A stretch of 60,000 nt of DNA from Owenia fusiformis (lineage: Eukaryota; Annelida; Polychaeta; Sabellida; Oweniidae), in NCBI GenBank assembly GCA_903813345.2, contig CAIIXF020000001.1, forward strand, positions 27,085,915-27,145,914, given 5' to 3'. Below are positions 31,926 through 44,100 of this stretch, piece after piece. Each line of letters begins with the position of its first letter. The first letter of the stretch is position 1. A program made the position numbers and the translations under genes. The notes beneath the pieces were generated by a model that was not told the origin of the DNA, did not search any database, and saw only the letters and a program-made list of their open reading frames with translations.

Positions 31926-33671
31926 GGTGAGAAAATCGGCCGTATGGTTTTAGCAACATGTCACCACATCTTGGTGGTCGCATAAAAAACGAAAAAAAGA
32001 ATAAGATTGTTCATGATACGCTGCTATCACAGTGTGTCCCGACCTCGTCATTTACAGAAATACCAGAAAAATTGGTACATCTACTTTTCGGTAGACTCAT
32101 AAAAATGAAAAGATAGGTAATTGAAATAAGAATCATACTGTATGCTTGTAGCCAGACATGAGACGGGAAATGCAACTGCCTCGGGAATATGTTTCTCTAC
32201 TAAAACTGTTGAAATAAACTTGCTTTCCGTGACTTCAAAATCCTTCATGCCACCCGAAGGCCCGACTGAAGAAACAGTTCCTTTATTTTACTAAGCGATG
32301 TCAAAAATTTGGTGTCATTCTCTTGGACAAAAATAAACCACCCTGTGCAACGACACCATCAATCATCCTTCTGAATGGATTTTATTGGAAGCCAGTTCTG
32401 ATATCCCATTGAAAGCGGGATAGACCCCCTTCACCCTAGTGAAAGATCATTTTTCTAATCAACGTTCAATCACAACATACACGAAGACTTTTAATAAATA
32501 ATCAGGATAGCCTAAAAACAGATAAAAACATTTATAATTTCAAAAGCATGTGCCTCCGTTTTGCTTTTAGGTCCTTGACAGCTCCGCATAATCCAAGAAT
32601 TATAGAAATTATTAAGGAATATTAAAACAGAACGGAGAACAGATCGCCTGTCGCTGTTTACTTGAGTCGTCGTCAATAACATTGTTATTTCATATCCATT
32701 TGACATCGAAGTACAACTGCCCAACAAGGGACATGCAAAAGAATCGTTTATTAAAAGTCGAAAAGCGATTCAAATACATGCACCTTTAGAGACAATATAT
32801 GCTTGGTGGCCTTCTGTGAGCATCTCCCTTGCGACAACGTGTATTGTAAAGATACTGGTGTTTTGAGAGCCATTCGAATTTGATGTAAAATATATATTTC
32901 ATTGTAGTTTTCATTTAGCACGTGCAGTACCATTTAGCACATATCATGATGATGATAATGGTGTTTATGTGTAGTTTGATGATGGAGTTTGACAGTGTGG
33001 AGTAAGTAGGGGTAAATATTCATAGAACCGAGGCAAGTGCCAAGGCAGGATTCAGCGATACGTTGTTCGACACAATTGAACTGTTGGTAGACTGTAAAAT
33101 GATTTTAACAATTTTATTGTCAACAGAATCATATAACAACAACTTAACACCATAATTCCTAACCCATCCCTACACCATCTGTTGTATGATCGCATTTCCA
33201 GATTAATATAAAGTCAGAGGAAAATCATCAAGAAAATGTCTCTTAGATAATTGACAGCATTTTGGACGTTACAACACAAACGGTACCTGAACTGGTGGAA
33301 CCACGTACGGCTAGCCGTCTCGCAAACGGGCAAGCAGCCAAACCGATACCCGATCATTTAGCAAATCCCAAACCTTTGCAAACAAAGGGAGGTCCTTAAA
33401 CTATGGGATTTTAGTATTTACTTGATCGTATATGGTTTGTTCATCCGCGCTACTGGTAATTGAATCATGCTTTTCAGTCCAGGCACTCGACAGGTACTTA
33501 ACACTTCGTCGGTCAAAGGTACCAAAACAAAATCATTTGGCTACCCATTACTAATAACTGTTGGAGTACAATTGTATTCATATATATATGATGTGAATGT
33601 CTGACTATTGTTATTTGTCCTTTCCAAATCAATTAAAGATTTTTTGTGTCCGATATCCTTTGGATTTTTTA
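31926..33671. other. Intergenic region downstream of the epimerase gene
   Basis: No gene recognised. It includes the 3' flank of the epimerase, whose poly(A) signal overlaps its stop codon. Confidence 0.4.
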
Positions 33672-33674
33672 TTA
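33667..33674 (-). terminator. Poly(A) signal overlapping the epimerase stop codon
   Basis: On the minus strand the gene ends TCT TAA TAA AAA, so AATAAA begins inside the stop codon. If used, the 3' UTR would be only about 15-30 nt. Confidence 0.45.
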
Positions 33675-34640
33675 AGAGTACTTTTTATCTACTTGAGCTT
33701 TCACCCAAGTATACGTCTCAAGCAGACCGTCATAAAGAGATCGACTCGGTTTCCAGCCTAATTTCTGTTGTATAAGGGTGTTGTCTGAATTTCTACCTCG
33801 CACTCCAAGAGGACCACTGATGTGACGGACTTCGATTCGTTTTCCAGATATTTTGATTATCTTATCAGTCAGTTCATTGATTGTGACCATTTCTTCTGAA
33901 CCGATATTCACGGGTCCTTCAAAGTCGGAATTCATCAGCCTGATAACACCTTCTACACATTCATCTACAATTAGAAAGGATCTCGTCTGTTTGCCATCGC
34001 CAAATATTTCTATAGAACCACCATCGTTTGTCATGGCGACTTTCCTACAGATTGCGGCAGGTGCCTTTTCCCGTCCTCCCTCCCATGTACCATAAGGACC
34101 GAAGATGTTGTGAAAGCGTCCTATACGAACATGCATACCATGGTTACGCGCGTAAGCCAAGAAGAGGCGTTCACTAAACAGCTTCTCCCAGCCGTACTCA
34201 GAATCAGGCGCTGCTGGATAAGCAGAATCTTCCTTGCAGTTTGGTTTTTCTGGGTCAAGTTGGTTGTATTCTGGATACATACACGCGGAGCTGGAATAGA
34301 ATACCTTCTTGATGTCCAACTTCTGACAAAGGTCGCAAACATGGAGGTTAATCATAGCCGAATTCTGCATGATAGCTGCATCATTCTCACCGCTGAAAAC
34401 GAACTCAGCGCCACCCATATCTGCAGCGAGTTGATAGACCTCATCGATATCGCTAGTTATGATCTTCTTCATCTCGTTCAAATCTCGCAAATCGGCAACA
34501 ACAAATTCGTCTCCCATCTCAGCAAAAAATTCATGTCGTTTAATATCGGCCGCTCTAACCCAATATCCATCGCGCTGAAGCCTTTTCACCAAATGGCCAG
34601 CGATAAATCCTCCAGCGCCCAAGACGACTGCTCTCTTCAT
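33672..34640 (-). CDS. GDP-mannose 3,5-epimerase homologue (extended SDR)
   Basis: 322 residues, one coding exon. The enzyme class epimerises GDP-D-mannose at C3 and C5 to GDP-L-galactose in the cytosol, using bound NAD. The Rossmann motif is GAGGFIAGH (8-16). Cys120 (SSSACMYPEY), Tyr149 and Lys153 (YGWEK) and Lys192 (GGREKAPAA) each fall 25 residues before the plant enzyme's Cys145, Tyr174, Lys178 and Lys217. RIGRFHNIFGPYGTW and FGDGKQTRSFLIVDECVEG are also hallmark segments. The protein lacks the plant N-terminal extension. Upstream on the minus strand, TTTATTTCAG immediately precedes the leader, suggesting a 5'-UTR intron. The stop TAA overlaps an AATAAA. The gene is rare in animals, so gene transfer or broad loss should be considered. 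Confidence 0.88.
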   Translation of the reverse strand: MKRAVVLGAGGFIAGHLVKRLQRDGYWVRAADIKRHEFFAEMGDEFVVADLRDLNEMKKIITSDIDEVYQLAADMGGAEFVFSGENDAAIMQNSAMINLHVCDLCQKLDIKKVFYSSSACMYPEYNQLDPEKPNCKEDSAYPAAPDSEYGWEKLFSERLFLAYARNHGMHVRIGRFHNIFGPYGTWEGGREKAPAAICRKVAMTNDGGSIEIFGDGKQTRSFLIVDECVEGVIRLMNSDFEGPVNIGSEEMVTINELTDKIIKISGKRIEVRHISGPLGVRGRNSDNTLIQQKLGWKPSRSLYDGLLETYTWVKAQVDKKYS

Positions 34641-34670
34641 GGTTTTGTCACGTCCCGCTGCTGAAATAAA
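34641..34670 (-). promoter_or_regulatory. Putative 3' splice site in the epimerase 5' leader
   Basis: On the minus strand TTCGTTTATTTCAG lies directly before CAGCGGGACGTGACAAAACC and the ATG. A pyrimidine-rich acceptor this close to the start codon suggests a non-coding first exon further upstream (higher coordinates). Confidence 0.55.
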
Positions 34671-36837
34671 CGAAGCATTTGATTAACGCAATTAACGCAA
34701 TTCTTACATATTTAGCAGTTTTCGCCAATTAACTTCGAAATTGCTTGATCGCGCGCGGGATTCTGTTATCTCATTCTCTAGGTTATAAAAACATCACCAA
34801 TACGTTGCTCTGAATCAAAAATTTCTATCCTACAAGTTTAGATAAATTTAGATAAATAGTACTTTCTCATTTCCCATAATACCATCATGATTAACCATGA
34901 CATCTCATTTCTTCTCAGCTCAGGTGAAACGGAAAGATGCTAGTATCAGAATGCATAAATACGTAGTCTAAATCCTGAATACAAATATCGTATTATTTTT
35001 GCAAATTGAATTGGAATGTGAAGAAACGTTGCTTTACCTTCAATCCTTTTTATTTTTTAAAGTTTCCCTCGAAGTGGTGCAAGTTGTATTTATTATCACA
35101 GCTTTTTGCTAAACCTTTCTATTCGACCATGTGCTATTGCGATGATCTCCTCTCTGGCACTAAACCAATAAACGTTTTGTTTATCGATAAGTGTGATAGT
35201 GTAACATATTGTATGCTACGCCCCCTTCAATAATTTTTGCAAAATTGACTTTTAATTACACTTCTCTTTTACCATTCCTCCTGATTATGACTAAGGTATA
35301 TAAGGGGTGTTTCATATATGCACACCCCCTCAAAGAAAAGTTTAACCTATTAACGTGTGGTGCATGGTAAATGATAAATAAGTAAAATCAGAAACTCGGG
35401 ACAAATGGCACGAATGGAGATGAAAAATCTCAAGTTGAGCGACATGCAATAAAAACGAGAGCAAATTCTCAATGACTCAAATGTATTATTTTAGTTAGAA
35501 GTAAAAGGCGAATACTCTCTTATAACTTCTAAACTATACCAAAATATATTTTTCAAGTAATTTCAAATGGTATTAAAACTTTTACCATAAGCGTATCGTT
35601 CACGGTGCCAAGCGACATTATTAAAGGGACTCATACCAAAAAAGATCTATTCAACATTCATGAGCAGCAGTATTTGTAAAGCGCCCAAGTGTGTGAAATT
35701 CCCAGGATACTCATGTATTTCAATCAAAGTTGCGCGAACACGAAAACATGAAAATAAATATTGATAGGTATATAACCACATCCAGTCTTGATTTAAATGT
35801 AAATAAACAAAATAAAATAAATGAATATGTATATGTTAATTTATGTTATTGAAACATGTGTCAATGATAAGGCAAGATTTACTAATATGCAATAACCTTA
35901 AACTAAAAAGAAACAACGACAAATTCTGAGTGAGAAATGCAATCTAAACGATGTGCGTACTTTTGACGCATTATACTTTCGATGATGAAATTAAATTATA
36001 TAAATATAAACCATAAATATAACGACGAGTGCGCATGATCTAAGTCTTTCAAGTAACTAGCAAATTGACATAGGCACGAGTATGATCCAAAAGCCCCGCT
36101 ATAGGTTATAATCGCGAGCAAGTCCCTGCTGAAATCATGAGGTATAAAATTTTTTGTTTAAATTCACTTTCTAAAGTTTCACAGAACATTTTATGTTCCA
36201 ATTCTATCATATCTCTCCAGGCCCCGAACGAACAAACGAACAGACGGATGAACGCATGTACGCACGCACGCACGAACGGACGCACGCACGAACGAAAGAA
36301 CGAACGAAATGTATGTGTCCTCAGAAAAGTATACTCCTCGGAACATTGAATTATGTAGAATATACAAAAATCATTGAAGATATGATACAATAGTCGGTAA
36401 GTGATAATTTTTTTGAGTCAAATTCTTGTACTATCTTGAAATATGAAATATGTTGTTTCTTGTATAATTCAATACACTGCAACAATAACCTATATATGTA
36501 ACTATATTGTAATTAGCAGTGAAGCACATGATTGAGAGATGATTACTACTGAAAACACATCACAAAATATAGTATCAATTTTATTTATTATTTATTTTGA
36601 TGCTACCCTTACAGTGGCATTCACAATGGAATTTATAATTCAGAAAACATCTGATTACTTGTCATCTTTCACAAACATTGAACCTTTAGGAGCCTTACTT
36701 AAAATACATTTACTAACTAAATATCTTGAATAATATTGTAATAATTTGAAAACCTTTTGTTATAGGGTTTCCTTGTTCCAAAAGACATATGGTACATGAA
36801 TGTTTACAAAATGCATGGGAGTACAAATAATGATTAT
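34671..36837. other. Intergenic region upstream of the epimerase
   Basis: No gene found. A CGAA/CGCA tetranucleotide-like tract lies at about 36226-36310 (ACGCACGCACGAACGG), and short frames across it are artefacts. The epimerase promoter and first exon are presumably here. Confidence 0.4.
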
Positions 36838-37886
36838 ACAAGGGGCGATCCATATATTCTGATAAAAATGCTCTCATCTTGTGATTTTTTCACATATCCC
36901 TTTCATTTTTTCAGAACATGTAGGTTATGTAATTACACATACAATGCTAAAATATTTAAGCTATATCTTAAATTAATTTTGAAATAAGGTTGCCATGGTA
37001 ACCTGTATTTAGGGTAGGCAGGTCAGTTAAATTATAATGTCTGAAATAGATAAATATGTTAATTTAATAATTCCTTGGTACCTATTTTAGGCAGATCAAA
37101 CGCATCTTCCAGTCATTGCCAACTATTCATTGATCTGTTCTATACCCCTGATACCCTTGTTTGATAATTAACACAGTGGGATAGCTATCTTTTAATAAGT
37201 AACATCTCAATTTATCGTAGTGTTATTCTCTGTCAACAAGCTCTTCTTGCAACCAGATTGTGGATGATCATCAACAGTGACCATGCCTTCCTCTTTACAA
37301 TACTACCTATAGATTCTTTATGTAGATATAACACCTTACCCATGCACTAAATGAGGCCATGTAAGTCTCTGACAGTGTCCTCTTACTTATTCTTGAAAGA
37401 AAATAAAATCTAATGGTATTCCCTAATGTATCTGTTAATGTCACACTATGCATCAGCCACATTAACCTCATCTGACAATTTGATTTTGGTGTGTCTCATA
37501 ACATGTAATGTCAATTGGCCCATTCTGTCCTACAATGCTATTGTGATTTGTTGTGATGTTATAGTGAGCACATATTTGTTTAGCAACAAACAACGAGTAA
37601 CAATACCAAACTTTTTTGAAAAAATGCATGATTTCCGTATGCTTTAAAATAATTAAAATAACAAGTTATTATGATATTTATATGTTATAATTTAATTGAC
37701 CTGCCTACCCTTAATACAGGTTACCATGGCAACCTTATCTCATTGATAATTTAAGATATAACTATAATATTTTAGCATTGTATATGTAATTACATAATCT
37801 ACATTTTCTGAAAAAATGAGAGGGATATGTGAAAAAATCACAAACTGAGAGCATTTTTATCAGAATATATGGATCGCCCCTTGTAC
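36838..37886. mobile_element. 1 kb element with about 215-bp terminal inverted repeats
   Basis: The left arm begins ACAAGGGGCGATCCATAT and continues to about 37040 (GGTTGCCATGGTAACC...GGCAGGTCA). The right arm, about 37665-37886, is its reverse complement with scattered changes. The roughly 600 bp between has no transposase-like frame, so this is a non-autonomous DNA element. Confidence 0.75.
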
Positions 37887-39118
37887 AAGTACAAGTGAAT
37901 TCATATTGTATTAATCATGACATACAGTACAAAAAATACTTGTAGATATTGTAATATATAGGCTGAATAATTATTCGATGTACATCAGATCTTGAAATTT
38001 TGAACCTCTGTTGGAATGGAATGTATGCATAACCACAAATTCATTCAGACCACACAGACAGATCTGGAGGGGGGGGGGGGGGGTGCAACACATTTTTCAT
38101 TTTGTTTTTTGGGCCACATTTTCAAAAAGCTCTTCTGATATATTTCAAAAGTGCCTTTTCAGAAGAGAGCCTACATTTATGAAAAATGTGACAAAATTTC
38201 AGCAAGAAGGCTTGAATTTTCAAAAATATATTCTTGTGAATTTCCAGATCTGCCTCAGAACCTAAAACATGATATGATACATGTATCAGTCGAATGATTA
38301 ATATGATACATGTACCAGTCGAATGATTAATATGATACATGTACCAGTCGAATGATACGTTTAGGTTCCATATATACACTATACCTCAAGTTGAGATTGG
38401 CAATCTCAAGGCTTCAAATTACACATATTTACATATTGTTTAACATACAAAGAGATGGGAACTACTACACAACTACTACACAAAATAGGGAACCTCCATA
38501 CATGTAGTTCTATATTCATAAAACATACATGAAAAAATTACTTTATGACTCATTGTGTTTTCAAACATGTCAAAAATGTACAATAAATGGATATCAGGTA
38601 TCCATGACGCGTTTTTCCAATACAGACACACATAAATAGTTTCACAATTTTTCATTGCTTTAATCTAATAATTCTCTTTTGGCAAGTATTTTGGAATATC
38701 TAAAATACAATTTGATTATATATTATACAAATAATAATAAATAGTAGATAAAACATAATGGAATTAAAAACTACATTTTAGTGCAGTACTGCACTTTTTC
38801 CCCATCCCATATTCCTCTCATTTATCACAAGCATGGTTCATGAAAATTTACATCTTACTATGGCATAAATACTTGCATCATTTTGAGCAGATTGTTTTGT
38901 ATGAATATTAGACCATCCGGTGTATATAAAAGATCAGTATCTACCACATAAAACACATATGTAGCATACTTTATTGGATATTTTCCATCTATGTACCGGT
39001 ATGTAAAAGATAACGTCCATTTGCTGATGAAATACATATCCCTAAAAGTCAATAGATGATATCAATCAGTTAAAACTAATGAATCTAATACAAAACAACA
39101 ACAAAAATACATGAAATA
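37887..39118. other. Intergenic stretch with low-complexity tracts
   Basis: It contains a run of G around 38070-38082 and a 29-bp tandem repeat (about 38274-38360). The rest is AT-rich with no gene seen. Confidence 0.4.
38274..38360 (+). repeat. 29-bp tandem repeat, three copies
   Basis: The unit is TGATACATGTACCAGTCGAA plus TGATTAATA. The first copy has GTATCAG in place of GTACCAG. Confidence 0.85.
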
Positions 39119-39880
39119 GTGAAACTTGTATATCCGAACACCTCTCCATATGAACACTTTGCCCAGCCCATATACAAGTATGTTATCTCCCATTGACTTA
39201 CATGTTCATAAAACCTCTCCATGTGAACACTTTGCTCAGCCCATTTACAAGTATGTTATCTCCCATTGACTCACATGTTCATAAAACCTTGAAATGTGAA
39301 CACTTTGCTCAGCCCATATACAGGTATGTTATCTCCCATTGACTTACATGTTCATAAAACCTTGAAATGTGATCACTTTGCTCAGCCCATTTACAAGTAT
39401 GTTATCTCCCATTGACTTACATGTTCATAAAACCTTGAAATGTGAACACTTTGCTCAGCCCATATACAGGTATGTTATCTCCCATTGACTTACATGTTCA
39501 TAAAACCTTGAAATGTGAACACTTTGTCTCAGTCCCCATATACAAGTATGTTATCTCAAATTGACTTACATGTTCATAAAATCTTGAAATGTGAACACTT
39601 TGCTCAGCCCATTTACAAATATGTTATCTCCCATTGACTTACTTGTTCATAAAACCTTGAAATGTGAACACTTTGCTCAGCCCATATACAGGTATGTTAT
39701 CTCCCATTGACTTACATGTTCATAAAACCTCTCCATGTGAACACTTTGCTCAGCCCATATACAGGTATGTTATCTGCCATTGACTTACATGTTCATAAAA
39801 CCTTGAAATGTGAACACCTGCTAATCTGAACACTTTTGGACAACGGTCCACGAGGCATTTGGATTAGAAAGGTTTCACTG
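39119..39880. mobile_element. Pogo/mariner-like MITE expanded by an internal 76-bp tandem array
   Basis: The left end is GTGAAACTTGTATATCCGAA and the right end GGTTTCACTG; both resemble CAGTGAAACC-type terminal repeats and are bordered by TA. Between them, about nine near-identical units of about 76 bp repeat (TGTGAACACTTTGCTCAGCC ... TGTTATCTCCCATTGACTTA ... CATGTTCATAAAACC). Unexpanded relatives lie near 50665-50800 and 54790-54950. Confidence 0.75.
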
Positions 39881-40209
39881 TAATATATTGATTTAAAAAG
39901 TAATATACTTGTAGATACGATTTCATACACTCTTGAATATTATATTAACATCTTTCTCTCTCTCTCTTTGTTCACATGTGAACCATGTCGAAAATTCAAC
40001 AATTGCATACCATCCTGTTGAAGGTATGTTTCGACTTAGTCAAAGGGATAAAATATTGAATTATTTTGACTATAATGAGCTAATTACTTAAGCACCGTAC
40101 TAAACTAAATGAAAACCTAGGGAGATCACTATTTATTAATGCCAATGCAGTTACAGAATATTGTTTGTCTTGTTCACTCCCTGAAGTTAAATTGATTGTG
40201 TCCAAGATC
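39881..40209 (-). other. Region downstream of the MUC4-like gene
   Basis: No gene seen. A TTTATT at about 40131 (AATAAA on the minus strand) could serve as the poly(A) signal of the gene ending at 40592. Confidence 0.35.
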
Positions 40210-40600
40210 TACCTATTCCTATTTCTACTAGGAATTCGATGGACTGTGTTCTGTGCCTATTTCTTTTTAATAATTTTTTTAATATCCATTTTCAATACAA
40301 AGAATACTTCCTAAAATAGTTGTTCATGTGTTAGTGCATGGACAATAGACTTATCAGCCACATTAGAAATTCAATGGACTGTGTCCATGTGCCTATTTCT
40401 ACTAGAAATTCAATGGATTTTGTCCACATGCCTATTTCTACTGGAAATTTGTGGGACTGTGTCCTGTGCCTAGTTCCACTAGAAGTCCAATGGACTATGT
40501 CCTATGCCCCTTTCTATAGAAATCCCAGTGGCTATGTCGTATACCAATTTGTACTAGAAATTCAATGGACCATGTCCTGTGACTATTTCTACTAGAAATA
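40210..40600 (-). repeat. Degenerate 42-48-bp tandem repeat in the 3' UTR of the MUC4-like gene
   Basis: Repeated words are TTTCTACTAGAAATTCAATGG and TGTCCTGTGCC (plus strand), with about seven units and one interruption near 40265-40350. The stop codon of the MUC4-like gene (40592-40594) lies in the outermost unit, inside CTACTAGAAAT. Confidence 0.75.
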
Positions 40601-41184
40601 ATCATTGCCTCTTGTGTTATTATTAACTCTATTGTTTGGACTGTTTCTAACATATGAAATGACGCCTCGATTTGAAATTGGTTGATCATCAGGGCTAAAT
40701 GCTGGATTATCAAATAGGGGGTCCTGTCGTCCTGGATTTGGTGTATTAAATGTTGTAATTTTAGATGGATCTGCATACTGTAATAAATAAAATATAGAAT
40801 TAGAAATATGATGGGTTTGGTTTATAATCTGATACAGTATTTATTGTATTAGATAGCTATTCAATTAACATGAACTGAATTAAATTGACAATAGATGTAA
40901 AAAAAAAAAAAAAAAGAGGTTTCTCACAAGGGCTTATAGCTAGGCTAATCTTAGCTATAACACGGCTACTTACTCTGACATCATCATCCATAAACCTATC
41001 TTGGCTGACAGAATTTTCATGCATTTCTAGATCTGGCCCAGCCCCTGATTTAAGCTTGGCCCTAGGGAGCATACTGGGGTTCCAGGAATCTAGGCTCACA
41101 ACATGGGAGGATACCCCATCACGATATGCTGTCCCGTAGGTTGGATTTTCAAAGTTTGACTCAGGTTTGTCTTGACGTCGTCTT
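40592..41184 (-). CDS. Cytoplasmic tail exons with FxNPxY and FxNPxF signals, MUC4-like gene
   Basis: Exons 40974-41184 and 40592-40777. The tail starts with a basic stop-transfer stretch (RRRQDK) and includes FENPTY near the membrane and FDNPAF in the last exon. These match the FxNPxY internalisation signal bound by PTB-domain clathrin adaptors and a close FxNPxF variant. The protein ends GNDYF. Confidence 0.85.
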
Positions 41185-44100
41185 CTGGAAAACATGGATA
41201 CTCAAACTTAGGGTAGACCCTTCGATATTTTTATGCCAGCAACTCGAACAAAGGTCCCATCCCCCTAAGGCACCAGCCTATAATTTTTTAACCCAATCTG
41301 TCAAACCATATTTGAGTTATCGCCTGGACAGATGAACGAATGACTGAAAGAACAGATGAATGGACTGACAGACGGACAGTTTCTCTATATCCCAGTCAAA
41401 CTTCAACTGATAATTACAACTGGTCTAAGTACTCCCCTTGTGAAAGAAATTATGGTCCCCTGGGGATTATGGTCCCCTTTCTAAACGGCCCTTACTGACC
41501 CTGATTGTGTATAAGATAATAAGGTAAAGAGTTGTATTTAGGTCACCATATAAATCAATGGAGAGTAGGACCATAATTTGATAGAACCTCCTGCCCTATT
41601 GAATATTCTCTGTAAATGGTTCTTTGAAAAAATACTGATCAATTCTCTTTAATGGGCAGAAAATTAACTCCTTCTACTTTTTATTTCTACATGTTGACAT
41701 TTTACACTGTTAATTGTTTGATTTACAGTTAATTTTATCATGGTTAATTCCCCTACCCCATTAAGTGTGAAATGTTCATTTACTTATATTACAAGACCAA
41801 AAATTGTCATTAATCAAAGCCATGAACTACACTACATTCAATATATCTCATACATTAATTTGGAAATCTTAAATCTTTTAATGAATTAACCCCTGTTCTT
41901 TTTCAAGAGATTTTGCATTCTAATTCATTACCATTTTAATCTAACCAATAAGTAAAATGTAAAATTAACCAAAAGTATTGACTCCAAAGAGAGTAAACTA
42001 CTGTATTCACAATTGACATTTGAATTTATTGCAGGATATAAAAATGTTATATGAGATAAATTGAGCGTCAGGATCAAATATCAAATACAACCCTTATAAC
42101 TTACGAAATAAAAATCAATTGATACCATACACATATCAGGAACATGTGTAAAGTTCAGAATTTCAAATCAAAATTGAATCTCATACTGCTATGATACATG
42201 TGCAACATGTGCGCCAAATTTATTGATTTGTAAAATTGGTTTTGTTCAACATGTCATTTTGAATCTGATAGGGCCATTAACCCTTGGTTATCTGAGTAAC
42301 ATCATACAAATATATATGTCACTCATTTGGAAACAGCTTGCTGCAAAAGTATTTCAAAGGATTTTCAGAAATGAAAGTACACATGTATAAATGTAAATGG
42401 CAATTGTTTTGTAACTATCAGAGTAGTGAATATGAGGATGGGGCCAACTTTTGAGAGAATTAAATAAAAATAAGTTCTTCCGTAAAAGAAGAGAGAAAAA
42501 TAGAAATTAGTTAAGAGTTATCTTCCTAGTATTATCTTGCTCACAACATTTCACATCATGGCTTTTTTCTGAAAGTCTAATCTTTACAACATTGTTTCTC
42601 TCTACCGCTGAATACTTAAGGTTTTTAGATTTCAAGATTTTTACATATTGATAAATTCATTGATTCAAAAATATCTAAAGAGAAAATAATATAGAGGTTA
42701 TACCAAGGGAGGGATTGTTTATTAGGTTTATTCTGAGGGATGATATGATATCTTACTGAAGTACCAGAGGGATTGAGGGAAAATACATCATCTCAAATGA
42801 TAAATCCAATATAAACCCCTCTTGACCTTTTTATACCATAACTACTATGACATTTAGAATAAAACATAAGGGCACAAGATAAACAAGACACACATTAATA
42901 AATATTGCACTTTGAAGAGCAAAAGTGTCATTAACCCAGCATCCAACCAGATCTTGACACTAGTCTGTTCTTGCATCTGTAAAACTTCAAGTTGAACATA
43001 TAAGCAGTTTTTCTGGAATTTTGACACACACGCACACATATAAACCCAGCAGCACAAGAAGATGACAATATAGCACTTTCTCACAGTACGATAAAAATGA
43101 AAAAAAACAAACTATAGTGCGTCCTTCTTCAAAGAACTTCTTTATGCTTAAAATACCCTTATACAGGGTGTTCCATATGTTTCAGGAATGATGCTGTATT
43201 TTATTGGTCTCCTTTTTGAATATCCTTGCAGCAATGATGCCTATAGTGCCTCATATGCCTAATATCAAAATGGCTTTAATATGGTTTAAGATAGAACATA
43301 CCTGCAGCAGAGGACAACGATTATGATGATGAGCACAAGGCAGAAAGCTCCAACTCCCGCCCCCACACCAATAGCAATTAAACGCAACCCTAAAAAAGAT
43401 CAAAACCTTTAATAAAACAGTGTGGAGTATCTTTATTATTGTTACATGTATGTTTTCTAGTTCCAATATCAATTTCATAACTCAATAGGAATATTATGCT
43501 TATTGATATCATTTTGTTTTAGACACTCACTGGCGAAGATTTTATATCAAGAAGTGCCTAAATCTAGGTCTAGTCTAGTTAGAAAAAAATACAATCAATG
43601 ATGGATTGTTGAAAACAAAAAAAACATGAAACAAGGCATTAACATGCAAAATATCACCACCCACCATTTGTTACAGACGCTGAATGCAAGAGGCCAAAAA
43701 CCATCCAACAAATTGGAGACTTTAACAATATGTTACCACTTCTGGTGGTGACATAAAAATGATGTGGCCATTATCCAATCAGCATAGGTAGTTAGGAAAT
43801 TGACACTACATTTTCTGTCATAACTACCCTACTTTACTACATTACGTTAATTTCAATCAATGAAAGCTACTTTTATCAAAAAATCTCATGTAGTAGACTA
43901 AAACGACGTACTCTGAGCAGCAGCATCTTCATTCTCACAGTTTTTGCCCGATATACCGGCAGGACATCTATAATCAGAACACAGATCTCACTATTACTAT
44001 TTAGTTTGAAACAACATGTTTAGTTTTTGGATGACTTCCTAAAATTATTAAATTTAAAGGAATATCCATGCTCTAATAACATTCTATACAGTGTTTTAAC

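Noticed and set aside
33672-34640. Bacterial contamination as the source of the epimerase gene
   Set aside because: It sits between animal-type sequence in a continuous window and has a probable leader intron and a eukaryotic poly(A) signal.
36137-36393. Arg/Thr-rich frames near 36.2 kb
   Set aside because: Product of the CGAA/CGCA tetranucleotide tract.
39130-39815. CRISPR-like regularly spaced repeat
   Set aside because: Units are contiguous with no unique spacers, lie inside a MITE, and the DNA is eukaryotic.
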